A stretch of DNA of 64,000 nt from Alphaproteobacteria bacterium. Its GTDB lineage: Bacteria; Pseudomonadota; Alphaproteobacteria; Micavibrionales; Micavibrionaceae. Shown piece by piece: positions 19,253 through 28,651 of this stretch. The number at the start of each line of letters is the position of its first letter. The first letter of the stretch is position 1. The stretch spans positions 434,001-498,000 of the forward strand of contig JASMHE010000008.1 in assembly GCA_030750865.1 (NCBI GenBank). The letters are read 5' to 3'. The notes beneath the pieces were generated by a model. That model was not told the DNA's origin, did not search any database, and worked only from the letters and a program-made list of their open reading frames with translations. A program made the translations under genes and the position numbers.

Positions 19253-19903
19253 ATGTTACCCGCAAAAGCTTTTTATCTGATACGACACGGCGAAAGTGAA
19301 GCCAACAAAGCCCAGATCGCGGCTGGTGGCGGCATTGATTCCCCTCTGACTGAAAAAGGGCAACAGCAGGCCAAAGATCTGGCACCACTCATAGCCTCTC
19401 TTGAGGTGCAACCCACGGTCATTCACCATAGCGCCATGCAACGCGCCGCTGACACAGCGCGCTATATCAACGACGGTCTTGGCCTTGATATGACCGGCAC
19501 ATGGGATTTACGCGAACATGATATCGGCGACTGGGAAGGACAGCCCTGGGCCCCTGTTATGCAGGACATCAACGAAAAAGTCGAACCCCCAAACGGCGAG
19601 ACATACTGGCGATTTGCACAGCGTATCCAGTCTGCCTTCACCGACGTTCTGGAAAGCGAAGACACAGAAGCCCCTGATTTTGTGCCGATGATTGTTTGTC
19701 ACGGCGGCGTCTTCCACGCGATGGGTTTATTATATGAATACGGCATTTCAGAAATTCAGAATTGTCACCTGCATTATTATGAACCGCACCCCGAATACGG
19801 CGAATTTCCGTGGAAGGTCAGTGTGTTTGATATCGAAGATGGCAAGCTGGTGAAAAAACCGGCAAATTTCTGCCTGTCTCAGGCACTGGAAGATATCATC
19901 TGA
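19253..19903 (+). CDS. Histidine phosphatase family protein (phosphoglycerate mutase-like)
   Basis: A 216-residue member of the branch-1 histidine phosphatase superfamily. The catalytic motif YLIRHGESEAN gives the phosphorylated His, SAMQRAADTAR provides the second Arg, and VCHGGVFHAMG the second His. Substrate cannot be told; cobalamin phosphatase, phosphoglycerate mutase and signalling phosphatases share these motifs. Its 3' end overlaps the convergent folP end by 25 bases. It is divergent from recO. Confidence 0.85.
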   Translation: MLPAKAFYLIRHGESEANKAQIAAGGGIDSPLTEKGQQQAKDLAPLIASLEVQPTVIHHSAMQRAADTARYINDGLGLDMTGTWDLREHDIGDWEGQPWAPVMQDINEKVEPPNGETYWRFAQRIQSAFTDVLESEDTEAPDFVPMIVCHGGVFHAMGLLYEYGISEIQNCHLHYYEPHPEYGEFPWKVSVFDIEDGKLVKKPANFCLSQALEDII

Positions 19904-20718
19904 TAGGTTTTAAACGCCTGACAGGTCTGTGCCACATCGTGCACGCGAAAGAGTTGCACCCCTTTTTGCAAGCCATATAAAACAGATGCAAGCGAACCGC
20001 CGATCCGTTGATTGGCCGGCATGTCTTTATCCATGATTTTCGGAATAAAACTCTTGCGGGATGTGCCTAGCAGCAGCGGACAGTTCAAATCATGAAAACG
20101 GTCAATCTTCGCCATTAAATCAAGATTGTGCTGTAACCCTTTGCCGAAGCCAATGCCGGGGTCGAGAATAAGCTTATTCTTTTCGATACCATGCGTTTCA
20201 CAGAAGGCAATACGCTCTTCAAAGAACTGAAACACATCCTCTATCACATTGTTATAAATAGGATTTTTTTGCATTGTCTGCGGCTGCCCCTGCATATGCA
20301 TTAAACAGACCCAATCCGCATCCCTTGCCGCATTGACACTCTCATCATCGCCGGAAAGGGCTGTTACATCATTCACAATACGCGCACCGGCCTTTAGCGC
20401 TTCACGCATCGTTTCTGCATTGCGTGTATCAATCGAAATCGGTGCATCGCTATTTTGAGACAAACGTTCAATCAGTGGTGCGACACGATCAATTTCCATT
20501 TGTGGTTCAACGGGTGATGCACCGGGACGCGTTGACTCGCCGCCAATATCCAGAATATCAGCTCCCTCATCCAGCAAGGTCATGGCATGGTCATATGCAG
20601 CATCTGTCGTATTGTATTGCCCGCCATCTGAAAAACTGTCGGGGGTCACATTCACAATCCCCATAATCAGTGGTCCGTTATGCATATCAAGCTTTAAGGG
20701 CATGCGCATCCGTTTCAT
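19879..20718 (-). CDS. folP: Dihydropteroate synthase
   Basis: Up to 279 residues; a TIM barrel joining p-aminobenzoate to dihydropterin pyrophosphate in folate synthesis. Signatures: MGIVNVTPDSFSDGG, DIGGESTRPGA, ISIDTRNAETM, DPGIGFGKG and LLGTSRKSFI. The start is uncertain: the farthest ATG (20718) overlaps folK by 32 bases; ATGs at 20703 and 20685 are alternatives, the last only one base after the folK stop, which fits translational coupling. The end overlaps a convergent gene. It forms a pair with folK. Confidence 0.95.
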   Translation of the reverse strand: MKRMRMPLKLDMHNGPLIMGIVNVTPDSFSDGGQYNTTDAAYDHAMTLLDEGADILDIGGESTRPGASPVEPQMEIDRVAPLIERLSQNSDAPISIDTRNAETMREALKAGARIVNDVTALSGDDESVNAARDADWVCLMHMQGQPQTMQKNPIYNNVIEDVFQFFEERIAFCETHGIEKNKLILDPGIGFGKGLQHNLDLMAKIDRFHDLNCPLLLGTSRKSFIPKIMDKDMPANQRIGGSLASVLYGLQKGVQLFRVHDVAQTCQAFKTYQMISSSA

Positions 20719-21223
20719 ACAGGTCAGCGATCTTTATATCGAGCTTCTTTGCTTTTTGGTCTTCGGGAATGGTCGGCATCAAATCATCAATATGCTGCCC
20801 CAGAACAGGATGCTGCCAATGCGGCACCATCTCGCGCAGTGGCTCCAGCACAAACGCCCGCTCATGCATGCGCGGATGCGGCACAATCAAATCATCCTCT
20901 TCGATATGTTCGTCATGATAGGTCAGGATATCAAGGTCCAGCACGCGCGATGCATTGCGGAACGCGCTTTCCCTGCCGGTTTGTTTTTCAATGTCTTTCA
21001 GCACATCCAGCAAGTCCCGCGCAGGCAAATCCGTATGCACCTCCATGACACCGTTATGATACCACGGCTGATCCGGATACGGCACAGGTGATGTCAGCCA
21101 CAAACTGGAGCCGCGCACAAAATATATGTCACGGGCCTCAAGTGCTTTTAAAACATGTTTGAAAGTTTCCGGCGGTTCACCATAGCGACTGGGAAGGTTC
21201 GCACTCAGCGCAATTAAGATCAT
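20687..21223 (-). CDS. folK: 2-amino-4-hydroxy-6-hydroxymethyldihydropteridine diphosphokinase
   Basis: A 178-residue kinase that pyrophosphorylates hydroxymethyl-dihydropterin, the step before FolP. The family signature RVLDLDIL followed by PHPRMHERAFVLEPL is intact. A TTG at 21235 opens the frame, but the ATG at 21223 with GGAG 8 bases upstream and the conserved LIALSANLP N-terminus (normally ALGSNLG) is better. The change of the usual G-S-N to S-A-N at the start is a small oddity. It sits 23 bases after the DUF882 gene and overlaps or abuts folP. Confidence 0.93.
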   Translation of the reverse strand: MILIALSANLPSRYGEPPETFKHVLKALEARDIYFVRGSSLWLTSPVPYPDQPWYHNGVMEVHTDLPARDLLDVLKDIEKQTGRESAFRNASRVLDLDILTYHDEHIEEDDLIVPHPRMHERAFVLEPLREMVPHWQHPVLGQHIDDLMPTIPEDQKAKKLDIKIADLYETDAHALKA

Positions 21224-21246
21224 CGCCTGCTCCAATCCTGCCGATT

Positions 21247-21822
21247 TTACCAGTTACGCGGACGTCCTGTATCGACATGCACAAAGTTACTCTTCGGATA
21301 ATACCCGACACCACCGGCTTTCAGGCTAATCGCCGCACGGCGAACCGCGCTTGTTTTATAGCCCGGCAAACGAATATCAATGGCCTGCCCCGTCATGTGC
21401 AGTGAATTCGTCGCAACGCCCGTACTGATGCGGCTTAACATCGCGTTTGTTTTCGGTGATCTGTATCCTGACAGGATTTCATACGGATAATCATTCTGGT
21501 TCAGCTTGTGACGGATCATAAACAGAATATCAATCGTGCGCGGGTCAATCGGGAACACATCGCCCGTGCGAAAATCACGCAGGATATAATTGATTTTCTC
21601 GAACGCATCCGGCAAATAGCGGCCGTTTGTCCGGTACACACCGGAAAAGCTCTCACCCGTATGCTGGTTGCGGAAGGAAATATTATATGTCGACATATCC
21701 GGCATATCCATCACACGCGCTTCGGCCAATGACGGGATAACAGACGCACCGATGCCGGCACCGACACCAGCAAGCGTATTCCGAATAAAGTTACGACGAG
21801 AAAGTTCTTTTTGTTTTATCAT
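21247..21822 (-). CDS. Tat-exported DUF882 / YcbK-type peptidase-like protein
   Basis: A 191-residue protein with a twin-arginine signal (LSRRNFIRN followed by a Gly/Ala-rich hydrophobic stretch, cleaved near SLAEA). The mature domain is DUF882 (M15-like): GYRSPKTN, SLHMTGQAIDIR (His and Asp zinc ligands) and FVHVDTG (last His). Relatives such as E. coli MepK cut peptidoglycan cross-links. The ATG at 21822 follows AGGTG by 8 bases; the upstream GTG is part of that site. It lies between ilvD and folK on the same strand. Confidence 0.88.
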   Translation of the reverse strand: MIKQKELSRRNFIRNTLAGVGAGIGASVIPSLAEARVMDMPDMSTYNISFRNQHTGESFSGVYRTNGRYLPDAFEKINYILRDFRTGDVFPIDPRTIDILFMIRHKLNQNDYPYEILSGYRSPKTNAMLSRISTGVATNSLHMTGQAIDIRLPGYKTSAVRRAAISLKAGGVGYYPKSNFVHVDTGRPRNW

Positions 21823-21930
21823 GACGAGCACCTAAAATCTTTCTACGCACTATGCATATATTTGCACAAAATGCAAACAATCATAAAGAGCCCTTCTATT
21901 TTAACCTTTTAGGTCACAAATAACAAATAT

Positions 21931-23667
21931 TTATAGGTCGTTATAGGTATGCGTCTCGGCTTTACCGCCAGGATGCGTCACCGCGCCCTTAACCGCCGGC
22001 CCGACATTTTGTGCATATTTCCAGATCGCGCCCGCCTGATAATTATGCTCACGCGGGGTCCAGTTTTTACGGCGCGATGCCAGTTCTTCGTCAGAAAGCT
22101 TCACATCAAGCGTCCCGGATTCCGCGTCAATACGGATAATATCACCATCCTGCAACAGGCCAATCGGCCCGCCGACAGCGGCTTCCGGCCCGACATGACC
22201 GATACAGAAACCGCGCGTACCGCCGGAAAAACGTCCATCAGTGATCAAGGCAACCTTGCTGCCCATTCCTTGCCCGTACAGCGCCGCTGTCGTCGAAAGC
22301 ATTTCACGCATACCCGGACCGCCCTTTGGCCCTTCGTAACGGATGACCAAGACATCGCCTTCTTCATACTCACGGTTCTGGACCGCTTTGAAACAGTCAT
22401 CCTCACTATCGAAGCAGCGCGCCGCCCCTTCAAATACAAGATTATCCATCCCTGCGACCTTCACAATCGCGCCATCAGAGGCAAGATTGCCTTTCAAACC
22501 GACAACGCCGCCTGTCTTACTGATTGGATTTGTGATCGGCATCACAACGTCCTGCCCTTCGGGATACTCAACATCGGCAAGGTTTTCGGCAAGCGTCTTA
22601 CCTGTCACTGTAATACAGTCACCATGCAGATATCCGCCTTTCAACAATTCTTTCAACACCACAGAAACGCCGCCAACACGGAACAAGTCCGTTGCAACAT
22701 ATTTACCGCCCGGCTTCAGGCTGGCGATATACGGCACGCGACGGAAAACCTCGGCCACATCATGCAGGTCAAAATCAATACCTGCTTCATGCGCGATCGC
22801 AGGCAAGTGCAATGCCGCATTGGTTGACCCGCCCGTGGCAGACACGACAGCTGCCGCATTTTCAAGCGATTTCCGCGTCACGATCTCACGCGGGAGCGGC
22901 CCGCCATTCTTCAGCAACTCGACAACAGCCTTACCTGATTTGACCGCATAATGGTCGCGCTCTTCATCAGGCGCAGGCGCACCGGCAGAGTTTGGCAAGG
23001 CAAGCCCGATGGCCTCGGATACACACGCCATTGTGTTGGCTGTGAACTGACCGCCACACGCACCGGCAGACGGGCATGCGTTGCATTCCATTTCCTTCAA
23101 ATCCGCATCGGAGAAATCACCCGTTGCATGCTTCCCGATCCCTTCGAACACGTCAATCACGGTCACATCATCGCCGCGAAACTTACCGGGATGGATCGAT
23201 CCGCCATACATAAAGACACTGGGCACATTCAAGCGCACCATTGCCATCATCATACCGGGCAGTGATTTATCGCATCCCGCCAGACCGACAAGCGCATCAT
23301 AACAATGACCGCGCATCGTCAATTCAACCGTATCGGCAATGGCTTCGCGGGACGGCAACGAAGAGCGCATGCCTTCATGCCCCATCGCAATACCGTCTGT
23401 CACTGTAATGGTTGTGAATTCACGGGGGGAGCCCTCATTGCCGGACACGCCTTTTTTCACGGCCTGTGCCTGACGCGATAATGCAATATTACACGGCGCA
23501 GCTTCGTTCCAGCATGTTGCAACGCCGACAAGCGGCTGATGGATTTCTTCTTCGGTCATGCCCATTGCATAATAATATGAACGCGCGGCGGCCTTACTCG
23601 GCCCTTCCGTGACATGACGGCTGACAAGCTTTGTCTTGTCCCACTTTTTTGTTGAAGGATCATACAT
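21931..23667 (-). CDS. ilvD: Dihydroxy-acid dehydratase
   Basis: A 578-residue iron-sulfur dehydratase in valine, leucine and isoleucine synthesis (the 2-oxoisovalerate it makes is also PanB substrate). Cluster ligands and active-site motifs are visible: [46 protein letters not shown] and [19 protein letters not shown]. An AGGAG site precedes a GTG at 23670 and this ATG at 23667; either could be used. It is 55 bases after the second PH-domain gene. IlvE is encoded separately at 55.4 kb. Confidence 0.96.
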   Translation of the reverse strand: MYDPSTKKWDKTKLVSRHVTEGPSKAAARSYYYAMGMTEEEIHQPLVGVATCWNEAAPCNIALSRQAQAVKKGVSGNEGSPREFTTITVTDGIAMGHEGMRSSLPSREAIADTVELTMRGHCYDALVGLAGCDKSLPGMMMAMVRLNVPSVFMYGGSIHPGKFRGDDVTVIDVFEGIGKHATGDFSDADLKEMECNACPSAGACGGQFTANTMACVSEAIGLALPNSAGAPAPDEERDHYAVKSGKAVVELLKNGGPLPREIVTRKSLENAAAVVSATGGSTNAALHLPAIAHEAGIDFDLHDVAEVFRRVPYIASLKPGGKYVATDLFRVGGVSVVLKELLKGGYLHGDCITVTGKTLAENLADVEYPEGQDVVMPITNPISKTGGVVGLKGNLASDGAIVKVAGMDNLVFEGAARCFDSEDDCFKAVQNREYEEGDVLVIRYEGPKGGPGMREMLSTTAALYGQGMGSKVALITDGRFSGGTRGFCIGHVGPEAAVGGPIGLLQDGDIIRIDAESGTLDVKLSDEELASRRKNWTPREHNYQAGAIWKYAQNVGPAVKGAVTHPGGKAETHTYNDL

Positions 23668-23725
23668 CACAAACTCCTCTATATCTTCTTGTATTTCTTT
23701 TGCTCAGCACATGAGCGCTTGCGTT

Positions 23726-24238
23726 TTATTTGCTGTTTTCGCCCATTGTATATTCTTCGACGGCCCGTACAAAACCGGAACCGTTACTGATGAACGGCAC
23801 AGGAATAGAGCCTGTCCCGACACCGCGAATAACAACCGTTGAATACCCCAAAAACTGGCCAAGAAACGGACGTTCCAGATGGGCGCTTTCGACCTTGTCA
23901 TGACGAATTTGAATCACATCACGGTTAAAGAATCCGAACTTGGTAAAAACACGTTTATTGGTCAGAACAAGGCGTGTTGTCGTGTAAAGGATAATTGCGT
24001 TAATCAGCGGCACCGATGTCATCAACAAGACAAGCACGCCGACAGGAATATTCCAGACAATCATCAATAGCACACCAATAAAAGCGTACAGTGCAGATGA
24101 AACGAAGATGCCCCAGTGAATAAACCCTTCATGAATGATCTCTTCACCGGAAACCAGAAGGTTTTCAATGCTCTCGTCCCGTGTCACAACATCCAGATCT
24201 TTGTCTCGGTTCTTCGGCTTTTTAAATTCATCCGACAT
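23726..24238 (-). CDS. Bacterial PH-domain (YdbS/YdbT-like) membrane protein, second of pair
   Basis: A 170-residue protein: charged N-terminus (1-40), two close membrane helices (about 43-63 and 66-84), and a bacterial PH (bPH2) domain beginning TTTRLVLTNKRVFTKFGFFNRD and continuing QIRHDKVESAHLERPFLGQFLGYSTVVIRG. These domains are found on the inner membrane; function in proteobacteria is not settled. It follows a related gene by 40 bases in the pfkA to ilvD series. Confidence 0.82.
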   Translation of the reverse strand: MSDEFKKPKNRDKDLDVVTRDESIENLLVSGEEIIHEGFIHWGIFVSSALYAFIGVLLMIVWNIPVGVLVLLMTSVPLINAIILYTTTRLVLTNKRVFTKFGFFNRDVIQIRHDKVESAHLERPFLGQFLGYSTVVIRGVGTGSIPVPFISNGSGFVRAVEEYTMGENSK

Positions 24239-24278
24239 GATATCTCCTTTTTTCCGTCTGTCTCACCACGCAGACCGC

Positions 24279-24830
24279 TTACAGATCACGCGATTTTCCA
24301 CTCATTTTTCTGGCTTTGTCGATGGCCTTACGGAACAGGATCGGATGCTCCACCGGTGGCAAGACCACCTCGCCGACACCCATACCGCGCACAGCAAGAC
24401 GGCCATAATCGAACATACGCCCCCATATCGTCTGCAACACGTTCACGCCTTCAATACGGTCGATCGAAATTTCACCGACATGACGCGCAACCAGACCGCG
24501 CTTGTAAATCAAGCGATGTGTCGTCACGACAATTTCCGTTGTCGCCTTGATGATCATCATCTGACAGAATTTCAGAATCCCCATCACGATCACAAAAAAG
24601 ACACCCAGACGCACGCCCGGATGAAATTCCTGCATCATGCCCAGCAAATTCACCGAATAGAAGCCATAGGCATATTGGTTTTGGTAATAAATCGCCGCAT
24701 AGACAATCACAGCAGCAATCAAGACCGCCCAGAACATGCTCATCACCGCCTGCACAGTGTACATCCAGTGGAAACTTCCAACATGGATCAATTCTTCGTC
24801 ACGGCCGAGGGACTGCTGGACATAAAGCAT
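24279..24830 (-). CDS. Bacterial PH-domain membrane protein, first of pair
   Basis: A 183-residue relative of the next gene. It has two membrane helices (about 28-50 and 72-90) and a bPH2 domain with ATTEIVVTTHRLIYKRGLVAR, ISIDRIEGVNVLQTIWGR and GRLAVRGMGVGE. The two proteins share the same order of helices and domain but only modest identity, suggesting an old duplication and perhaps a heteromer. It lies 12 bases after pfkA, so it is probably co-transcribed with it. Confidence 0.82.
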   Translation of the reverse strand: MLYVQQSLGRDEELIHVGSFHWMYTVQAVMSMFWAVLIAAVIVYAAIYYQNQYAYGFYSVNLLGMMQEFHPGVRLGVFFVIVMGILKFCQMMIIKATTEIVVTTHRLIYKRGLVARHVGEISIDRIEGVNVLQTIWGRMFDYGRLAVRGMGVGEVVLPPVEHPILFRKAIDKARKMSGKSRDL

Positions 24831-24842
24831 CGTAAAAACTCC

Positions 24843-25922
24843 TTAATCACCCAATGAAATACCGAGTGAACGCGCCGTTTTCACCATGACGCCGTCAATA
24901 TCGACCTGCTGATACGCTCTGATCGCATCTTCGATAGACACGTCGATCACTTCACGGTTTGACCAGGCAACCATACGGCCGAATTTTCCATCACGCACCA
25001 GATCAACGGCTTTCACGCCGAATGCGGATGCCAGCAAGCGGTCATTATATGTCGGTGCACCGCCGCGCTGCACGTGTCCGAGAATAGTCACGCGTGTTTC
25101 GAACCCTGTGGCTTCTGCAATTTTCTGCCCCAGATATTGGCCAATACCGCCATAGCGTGTTTCACCGCCATGATAGGTCACTTCGAATTTCTCGCCATCA
25201 ATGGTTTTGACCGCTTCGGACACAACCACAAGCGCGAAGTTACGGCCGGACCGTTTCACAGCCTTGATTTTCTCTGCAATCTTATCAACGGAATAATCTA
25301 CTTCGGGGATCAGGATCACGTCCGCACCGCCGGCAATACCCGCAGACATAGCAATATGCCCCGCATCGCGCCCCATCACTTCCAGGATCATGACACGGTC
25401 ATGACTTGCTGCTGTTGGCTGCAAACGGTCAAGCGCTTCTGTCGCGACAGACACGGCCGTATCAAACCCGACCGCTGTTTCTGTCATACCGATATCGTTA
25501 TCAATGGTCTTTGGAATACCAACCATGTTAATGTTGCCTTGATCTGCAAGACGTTTCAAAATCGCGAAACTCCCGTCACCGCCAATACCGATCACAGCCT
25601 CAAGACCGATTTTATGGAAGCCGTCAACAATCTCGCCGGACCGGTCTTTTACCGTGCCATCAGGCATTGGGAAGGCAAACGGGTTCCCTTTATTTGTTGT
25701 CCCGAGAATTGTACCGCCCTCACGCATGATCTGGCCGCTAAAATCATTCGGCTTCAGAACACGGTATTCAGGATCTTCTTCCATCAGGCTTGCCGTACCG
25801 TTCAGCAAACCGATCACTTCCCAACCAAGCAGGTCCGCACGGTGTACAACCGCACGAATAACCGCATTCAAACCCGCACAATCACCACCACTCGTTAAAA
25901 TACCGATACGTTTTTTAGACAT
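24843..25922 (-). CDS. pfkA: 6-phosphofructokinase (group III, probably ATP-dependent)
   Basis: A 359-residue phosphofructokinase. LTSGGDCAGLNA at the N-terminus, GIGGDGS (114-118), PKTIDNDI (137-144) and EVMGRDAGH are intact. At the two positions that separate phosphoryl donors, Gly117 is the ATP-type residue while Lys138 is the residue of PPi-type and group III enzymes; Gly/Lys combinations are usually ATP-dependent, so ATP is the better guess. It heads a minus-strand series and is divergent from the YdcH-like gene. Pyrophosphate use would connect with HppA but is not supported by Gly117. Confidence 0.9.
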   Translation of the reverse strand: MSKKRIGILTSGGDCAGLNAVIRAVVHRADLLGWEVIGLLNGTASLMEEDPEYRVLKPNDFSGQIMREGGTILGTTNKGNPFAFPMPDGTVKDRSGEIVDGFHKIGLEAVIGIGGDGSFAILKRLADQGNINMVGIPKTIDNDIGMTETAVGFDTAVSVATEALDRLQPTAASHDRVMILEVMGRDAGHIAMSAGIAGGADVILIPEVDYSVDKIAEKIKAVKRSGRNFALVVVSEAVKTIDGEKFEVTYHGGETRYGGIGQYLGQKIAEATGFETRVTILGHVQRGGAPTYNDRLLASAFGVKAVDLVRDGKFGRMVAWSNREVIDVSIEDAIRAYQQVDIDGVMVKTARSLGISLGD

Positions 25923-26055
25923 CTTGTCGCTTACCTTCTCTATTATTTCTTTTTGGTTCGGTTAAAATTCACGCGAACACAATACAGCAGCCAGAGAAAA
26001 AACCAATAGAATTTTTTGAAATCCTGCTATATATCCATCCCTTGATAAAACTTAC

Positions 26056-26084
26056 TTATCAAAACGCTATTTATTTGTTATCAT
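26056..26084 (+). promoter_or_regulatory. Candidate promoter of the ydcH-like/purEK unit, with an overlapping dyad
   Basis: TTATCA (26056) and an extended -10 TGT-TATCAT (TATCAT 26079-26084) are separated by 17 bases, 43 bases before the ATG at 26127. The -35 forms the right arm of a 7-bp dyad (TTGATAA ... TTATCAA, 26042-26062), a possible operator. Confidence 0.45.
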
Positions 26085-26126
26085 AGTAGTTCAAAGTGTT
26101 TCAATTTACAGGAACTGTTTTCACTG

Positions 26127-26324
26127 ATGGAAGAAGAAGATCTTCGCGAAAAACTTATAGAGCTTAAGCGCGAGCACAAAGATATGGACGATGTAATTGA
26201 CCGGCTGGCACAGACACAGCCCGTTGATTTTGTGCAGCTGCAACGTTTGAAAAAGCGCAAATTAATGCTGAAAGACATGATATCCAAGATCGAAAGCGAT
26301 CTGTTACCGGATATCATTGCATAA
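26127..26324 (+). CDS. YdcH-family (DUF465) small helical protein
   Basis: A 65-residue protein that is almost wholly alpha-helical and highly charged (EEDLREKLIELKREHKDMDD ... LKKRKLMLKDMI). The pattern, two antiparallel helices with 'LKKRKLMLKD', fits the YdcH/DUF465 family, whose role is unknown. AGGAA lies about 10 bases before the ATG. It precedes purE by 30 bases on the same strand and is divergent from pfkA. Confidence 0.82.
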   Translation: MEEEDLREKLIELKREHKDMDDVIDRLAQTQPVDFVQLQRLKKRKLMLKDMISKIESDLLPDIIA

Positions 26325-26354
26325 TCCCCGACAATAACGCATTCACATACATTT

Positions 26355-26858
26355 ATGGTACACACTATGACACACGGGCAATCACCACAGGTCGGCATCA
26401 TTATGGGGTCCCAGAGTGACTGGGACACGATGAAAAACGGGGCAGAAATCCTCGAAACACTCGGCATCGCGCATGAAGTCAAAATTGTGTCTGCGCACCG
26501 CACACCGGACCGCATGGTCGAATATGCGAAGACCGCACGCGACCGTGGCCTGAAAGTGATTATCGCAGGCGCAGGCGGCGCAGCCCATCTGCCCGGCATG
26601 GTTGCCAGCATGACAACATTGCCCGTACTTGGCGTGCCCGTTGAAAGCAAAGCGTTAAAAGGCATGGATAGCCTGTTATCTATCGTACAAATGCCCGGCG
26701 GCATTCCCGTCGGCACACTGGCCATCGGCACAGCCGGCGCCAAAAACGCGGCCCTTCTCGCCGCCTCTATCCTGAGCACATCAGATGACGGCATCAGCGA
26801 AAAAATTTCCGATTTCAGACAAACACAGACTAGCCAAGTTGCAGATGAACCTGTATAA
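26355..26858 (+). CDS. purE: N5-carboxyaminoimidazole ribonucleotide mutase
   Basis: A 167-residue class I PurE that converts N5-CAIR to CAIR in purine synthesis. [13 protein letters not shown] holds the mutase active-site Ser/Asp, and [10 protein letters not shown] and [14 protein letters not shown] complete the site; the His45-equivalent AHRTP is intact. The ATG at 26367 is an alternative start. The C-terminus extends about 10 residues beyond typical relatives. PurK, which makes its substrate, follows after 40 bases. Confidence 0.96.
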   Translation: MVHTMTHGQSPQVGIIMGSQSDWDTMKNGAEILETLGIAHEVKIVSAHRTPDRMVEYAKTARDRGLKVIIAGAGGAAHLPGMVASMTTLPVLGVPVESKALKGMDSLLSIVQMPGGIPVGTLAIGTAGAKNAALLAASILSTSDDGISEKISDFRQTQTSQVADEPV

Positions 26859-26898
26859 GCGTGTCAGTATTAACTGATGACGCAACATAGTATGCAAC

Positions 26899-27996
26899 AT
26901 GATTTATCCGCCTAAAAAACTCGGCATCCTCGGTGGTGGTCAACTTGGCCGCATGAGTGCAATTGCCGCCGCAAGACTTGGGATTGAAACCCATATTTTC
27001 ACACCTGAAGAAAACGCACCGGCTTCCCACGTTGCGACACGCACATGGGTTGCATCATATGATGATAAAAAGACACTAAAAGCGTTTTGTGAACAGGTTG
27101 ATGTTGTTTCATACGAGTTCGAGAACATCCCCGTTGACACCATCCGCGAAATTCAGAAAACGACACCGGTTTATCCTGATGACCGTCTGCTTGAAGTGAC
27201 GCAACACCGTATCACAGAGAAAAAATTCCTGAATGACATCGGCCTGCCGACAGCAAAATGGGCCTTAGCGACCAGTGCAAAAGAGCTTCAGGAAAAAACT
27301 AACGAGATGGGGTGTAGCGAATATATCATCAAAACGACCCGTTTCGGTTATGACGGAAAAGGCCAAATGTCATTTTCGACTGGCGATGACTCAAAGGCTT
27401 GCTGGAAACAGTTAAACTCTAAAGAGCTTATTATTGAAGAAAAGATTGATTTTGCTTGTGAAATTTCAGTTATTGTTGCTAGAGACAAGCTTGGCCAAAT
27501 GGCTGTTTACGGTCCGTCCCTGAATGAACATAAAGGCGGCATTCTGCATAAAAGCACCGTACCAGCGGCTATCCCGCACGAAACAGCCATCGCCGCCCGT
27601 CAGAAAGTCGAAACATTGGCCGAAGCAGTCGATCTGGTCGGCGTACTCGCGTTAGAACTGTTTGTCGGCAAAGGCGGAGAAATCTTTGCCAATGAAATTG
27701 CCCCGCGCACCCATAATTCCGGGCACTGGACGATTGATGCCTGCACCGCATGCCAATTCCAGCAACATGTGCGCACGGTTTGCGGCTTGCCTGTTGCGAT
27801 TCCGAACAGACATTCCGATGCCATGATGGTCAATCTGCTGGGCAGCGATGTCCGCAAGGTCGATCCCTGGCTGGAGATGCGCGGCGCCAACATCCATTTT
27901 TACGGCAAAACCGACATCAAAGACGGTCGTAAAATGGGACATGTCACAGTCATTACACCGAAAGACCAGCAAAAAGTCAGTTACGAAGACCTGTAA
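26899..27996 (+). CDS. purK: N5-carboxyaminoimidazole ribonucleotide synthase
   Basis: A 365-residue ATP-grasp enzyme that carboxylates AIR with bicarbonate. The N-terminus KLGILGGGQLGRM, the ATP-grasp core (IIKTTRFGYDGKGQ; EEKIDFACEISVIVAR) and the metal site NEIAPRTHNSGHWTIDAC are all present. It is paired with purE. No clear Shine-Dalgarno precedes the ATG, which may reflect coupling to purE translation. The stretch 27390-27500 uses more AT-rich codons than the rest of the gene, but the reading frame is intact. Confidence 0.96.
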   Translation: MIYPPKKLGILGGGQLGRMSAIAAARLGIETHIFTPEENAPASHVATRTWVASYDDKKTLKAFCEQVDVVSYEFENIPVDTIREIQKTTPVYPDDRLLEVTQHRITEKKFLNDIGLPTAKWALATSAKELQEKTNEMGCSEYIIKTTRFGYDGKGQMSFSTGDDSKACWKQLNSKELIIEEKIDFACEISVIVARDKLGQMAVYGPSLNEHKGGILHKSTVPAAIPHETAIAARQKVETLAEAVDLVGVLALELFVGKGGEIFANEIAPRTHNSGHWTIDACTACQFQQHVRTVCGLPVAIPNRHSDAMMVNLLGSDVRKVDPWLEMRGANIHFYGKTDIKDGRKMGHVTVITPKDQQKVSYEDL

Positions 27997-28041
27997 TGAC
28001 GATGATTATCACCTACTCTCCAAGCGCACGATAAAAAAACA

Positions 28042-28050
28042 TGCTATAAT
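28042..28050 (+). promoter_or_regulatory. Extended -10 promoter element of the nucleotidyltransferase-like gene
   Basis: TGC-TATAAT, a perfect -10 with a TGn extension, lies 28 bases before the ATG at 28079. No good -35 is visible, which extended -10 promoters tolerate. Confidence 0.55.
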
Positions 28051-28078
28051 CAGGGCAATTATAAGAAAGAGAGCCCCA

Positions 28079-28651
28079 ATGACACTGATCCGCAATGAAG
28101 ATGATATTGCGCACGCTCTGGCAGGGTCAGCTTACCACAACCGTGCGATGGAGGCCGCTTCACGCATTTATACGGAAACGCTCTGGCTGTCTGCCGGTTT
28201 TGTACGCAATCATATTTGGGATATCCTGTTTAAAGATGGCAAGACAACACCGCTTAACGATATCGATGTCATCTTTTTCAATCCTGAACAAACAGACCCT
28301 GCACACGAAATGAACATCAAGCGGCAACTCGAAGATATCGCGCCCGCTTATCCCTGGTCGGTCAAAAATCAGGCCCGCATGCACGTAAAAAACGGTGATC
28401 CGGCATATCACTCGGTTGATAATGCCATGTGCTATTGGCTGGAAACCGTGACCCCTATTGCAATACGCCAAGACCGCCGCAACAGGCACTATCTCCTTGC
28501 TCCGCTGGGGATTGATGATTTACTGCGCGGCGCGTGTAATCCGACACCACATGCAAAATCCCGCGAAGAACGGCTACAGGCCTACCGCGCACGGATGAAA
28601 CAAAAACAATGGTGGACAGTATGGAACGGCGTCACCGTCAACGGCCTGTAA
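28079..28651 (+). CDS. Nucleotidyltransferase family protein (COG3575/DUF925-like)
   Basis: A 190-residue protein. The segment WLSAGFVRNHIWDILF followed by PLNDIDVIFFNP contains the [D]-I-D-V-I-F acidic pair expected of a nucleotidyltransferase-fold protein in this family; substrate is unknown. The C-terminus RLQAYRARMKQKQWWTVW is typical. The frame runs open far upstream into purK (from 27848), but ATG 28079 with an AGAAAGAG site and a -10 element 28 bases earlier is the credible start. It appears separate from purEK. Confidence 0.82.
   Translation: MTLIRNEDDIAHALAGSAYHNRAMEAASRIYTETLWLSAGFVRNHIWDILFKDGKTTPLNDIDVIFFNPEQTDPAHEMNIKRQLEDIAPAYPWSVKNQARMHVKNGDPAYHSVDNAMCYWLETVTPIAIRQDRRNRHYLLAPLGIDDLLRGACNPTPHAKSREERLQAYRARMKQKQWWTVWNGVTVNGL

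Noticed and set aside
21949-22827. A 292-codon plus-strand frame antisense to ilvD.
   Set aside because: IlvD motifs on the minus strand are complete; the antisense product has composition typical of a shadow frame.
25074-25898. A 274-codon plus-strand frame antisense to pfkA.
   Set aside because: PfkA is intact on the other strand; no ribosome site or domain supports this frame.
26081-26794. A 237-codon minus-strand frame covering the YdcH-like gene and purE.
   Set aside because: It lies antisense to two clear genes and its translation, rich in Ser, Arg and Cys, resembles no protein.
27390-27500. An AT-rich patch in purK as a sign of recombination.
   Set aside because: The shift is short, the frame and ATP-grasp motifs continue, and ordinary codon variation explains it.
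27848-28078. A 77-residue N-terminal extension of the nucleotidyltransferase-like gene reaching into purK.
   Set aside because: It overlaps the purK coding region in another frame; a -10 element and ribosome site precede the ATG at 28079.
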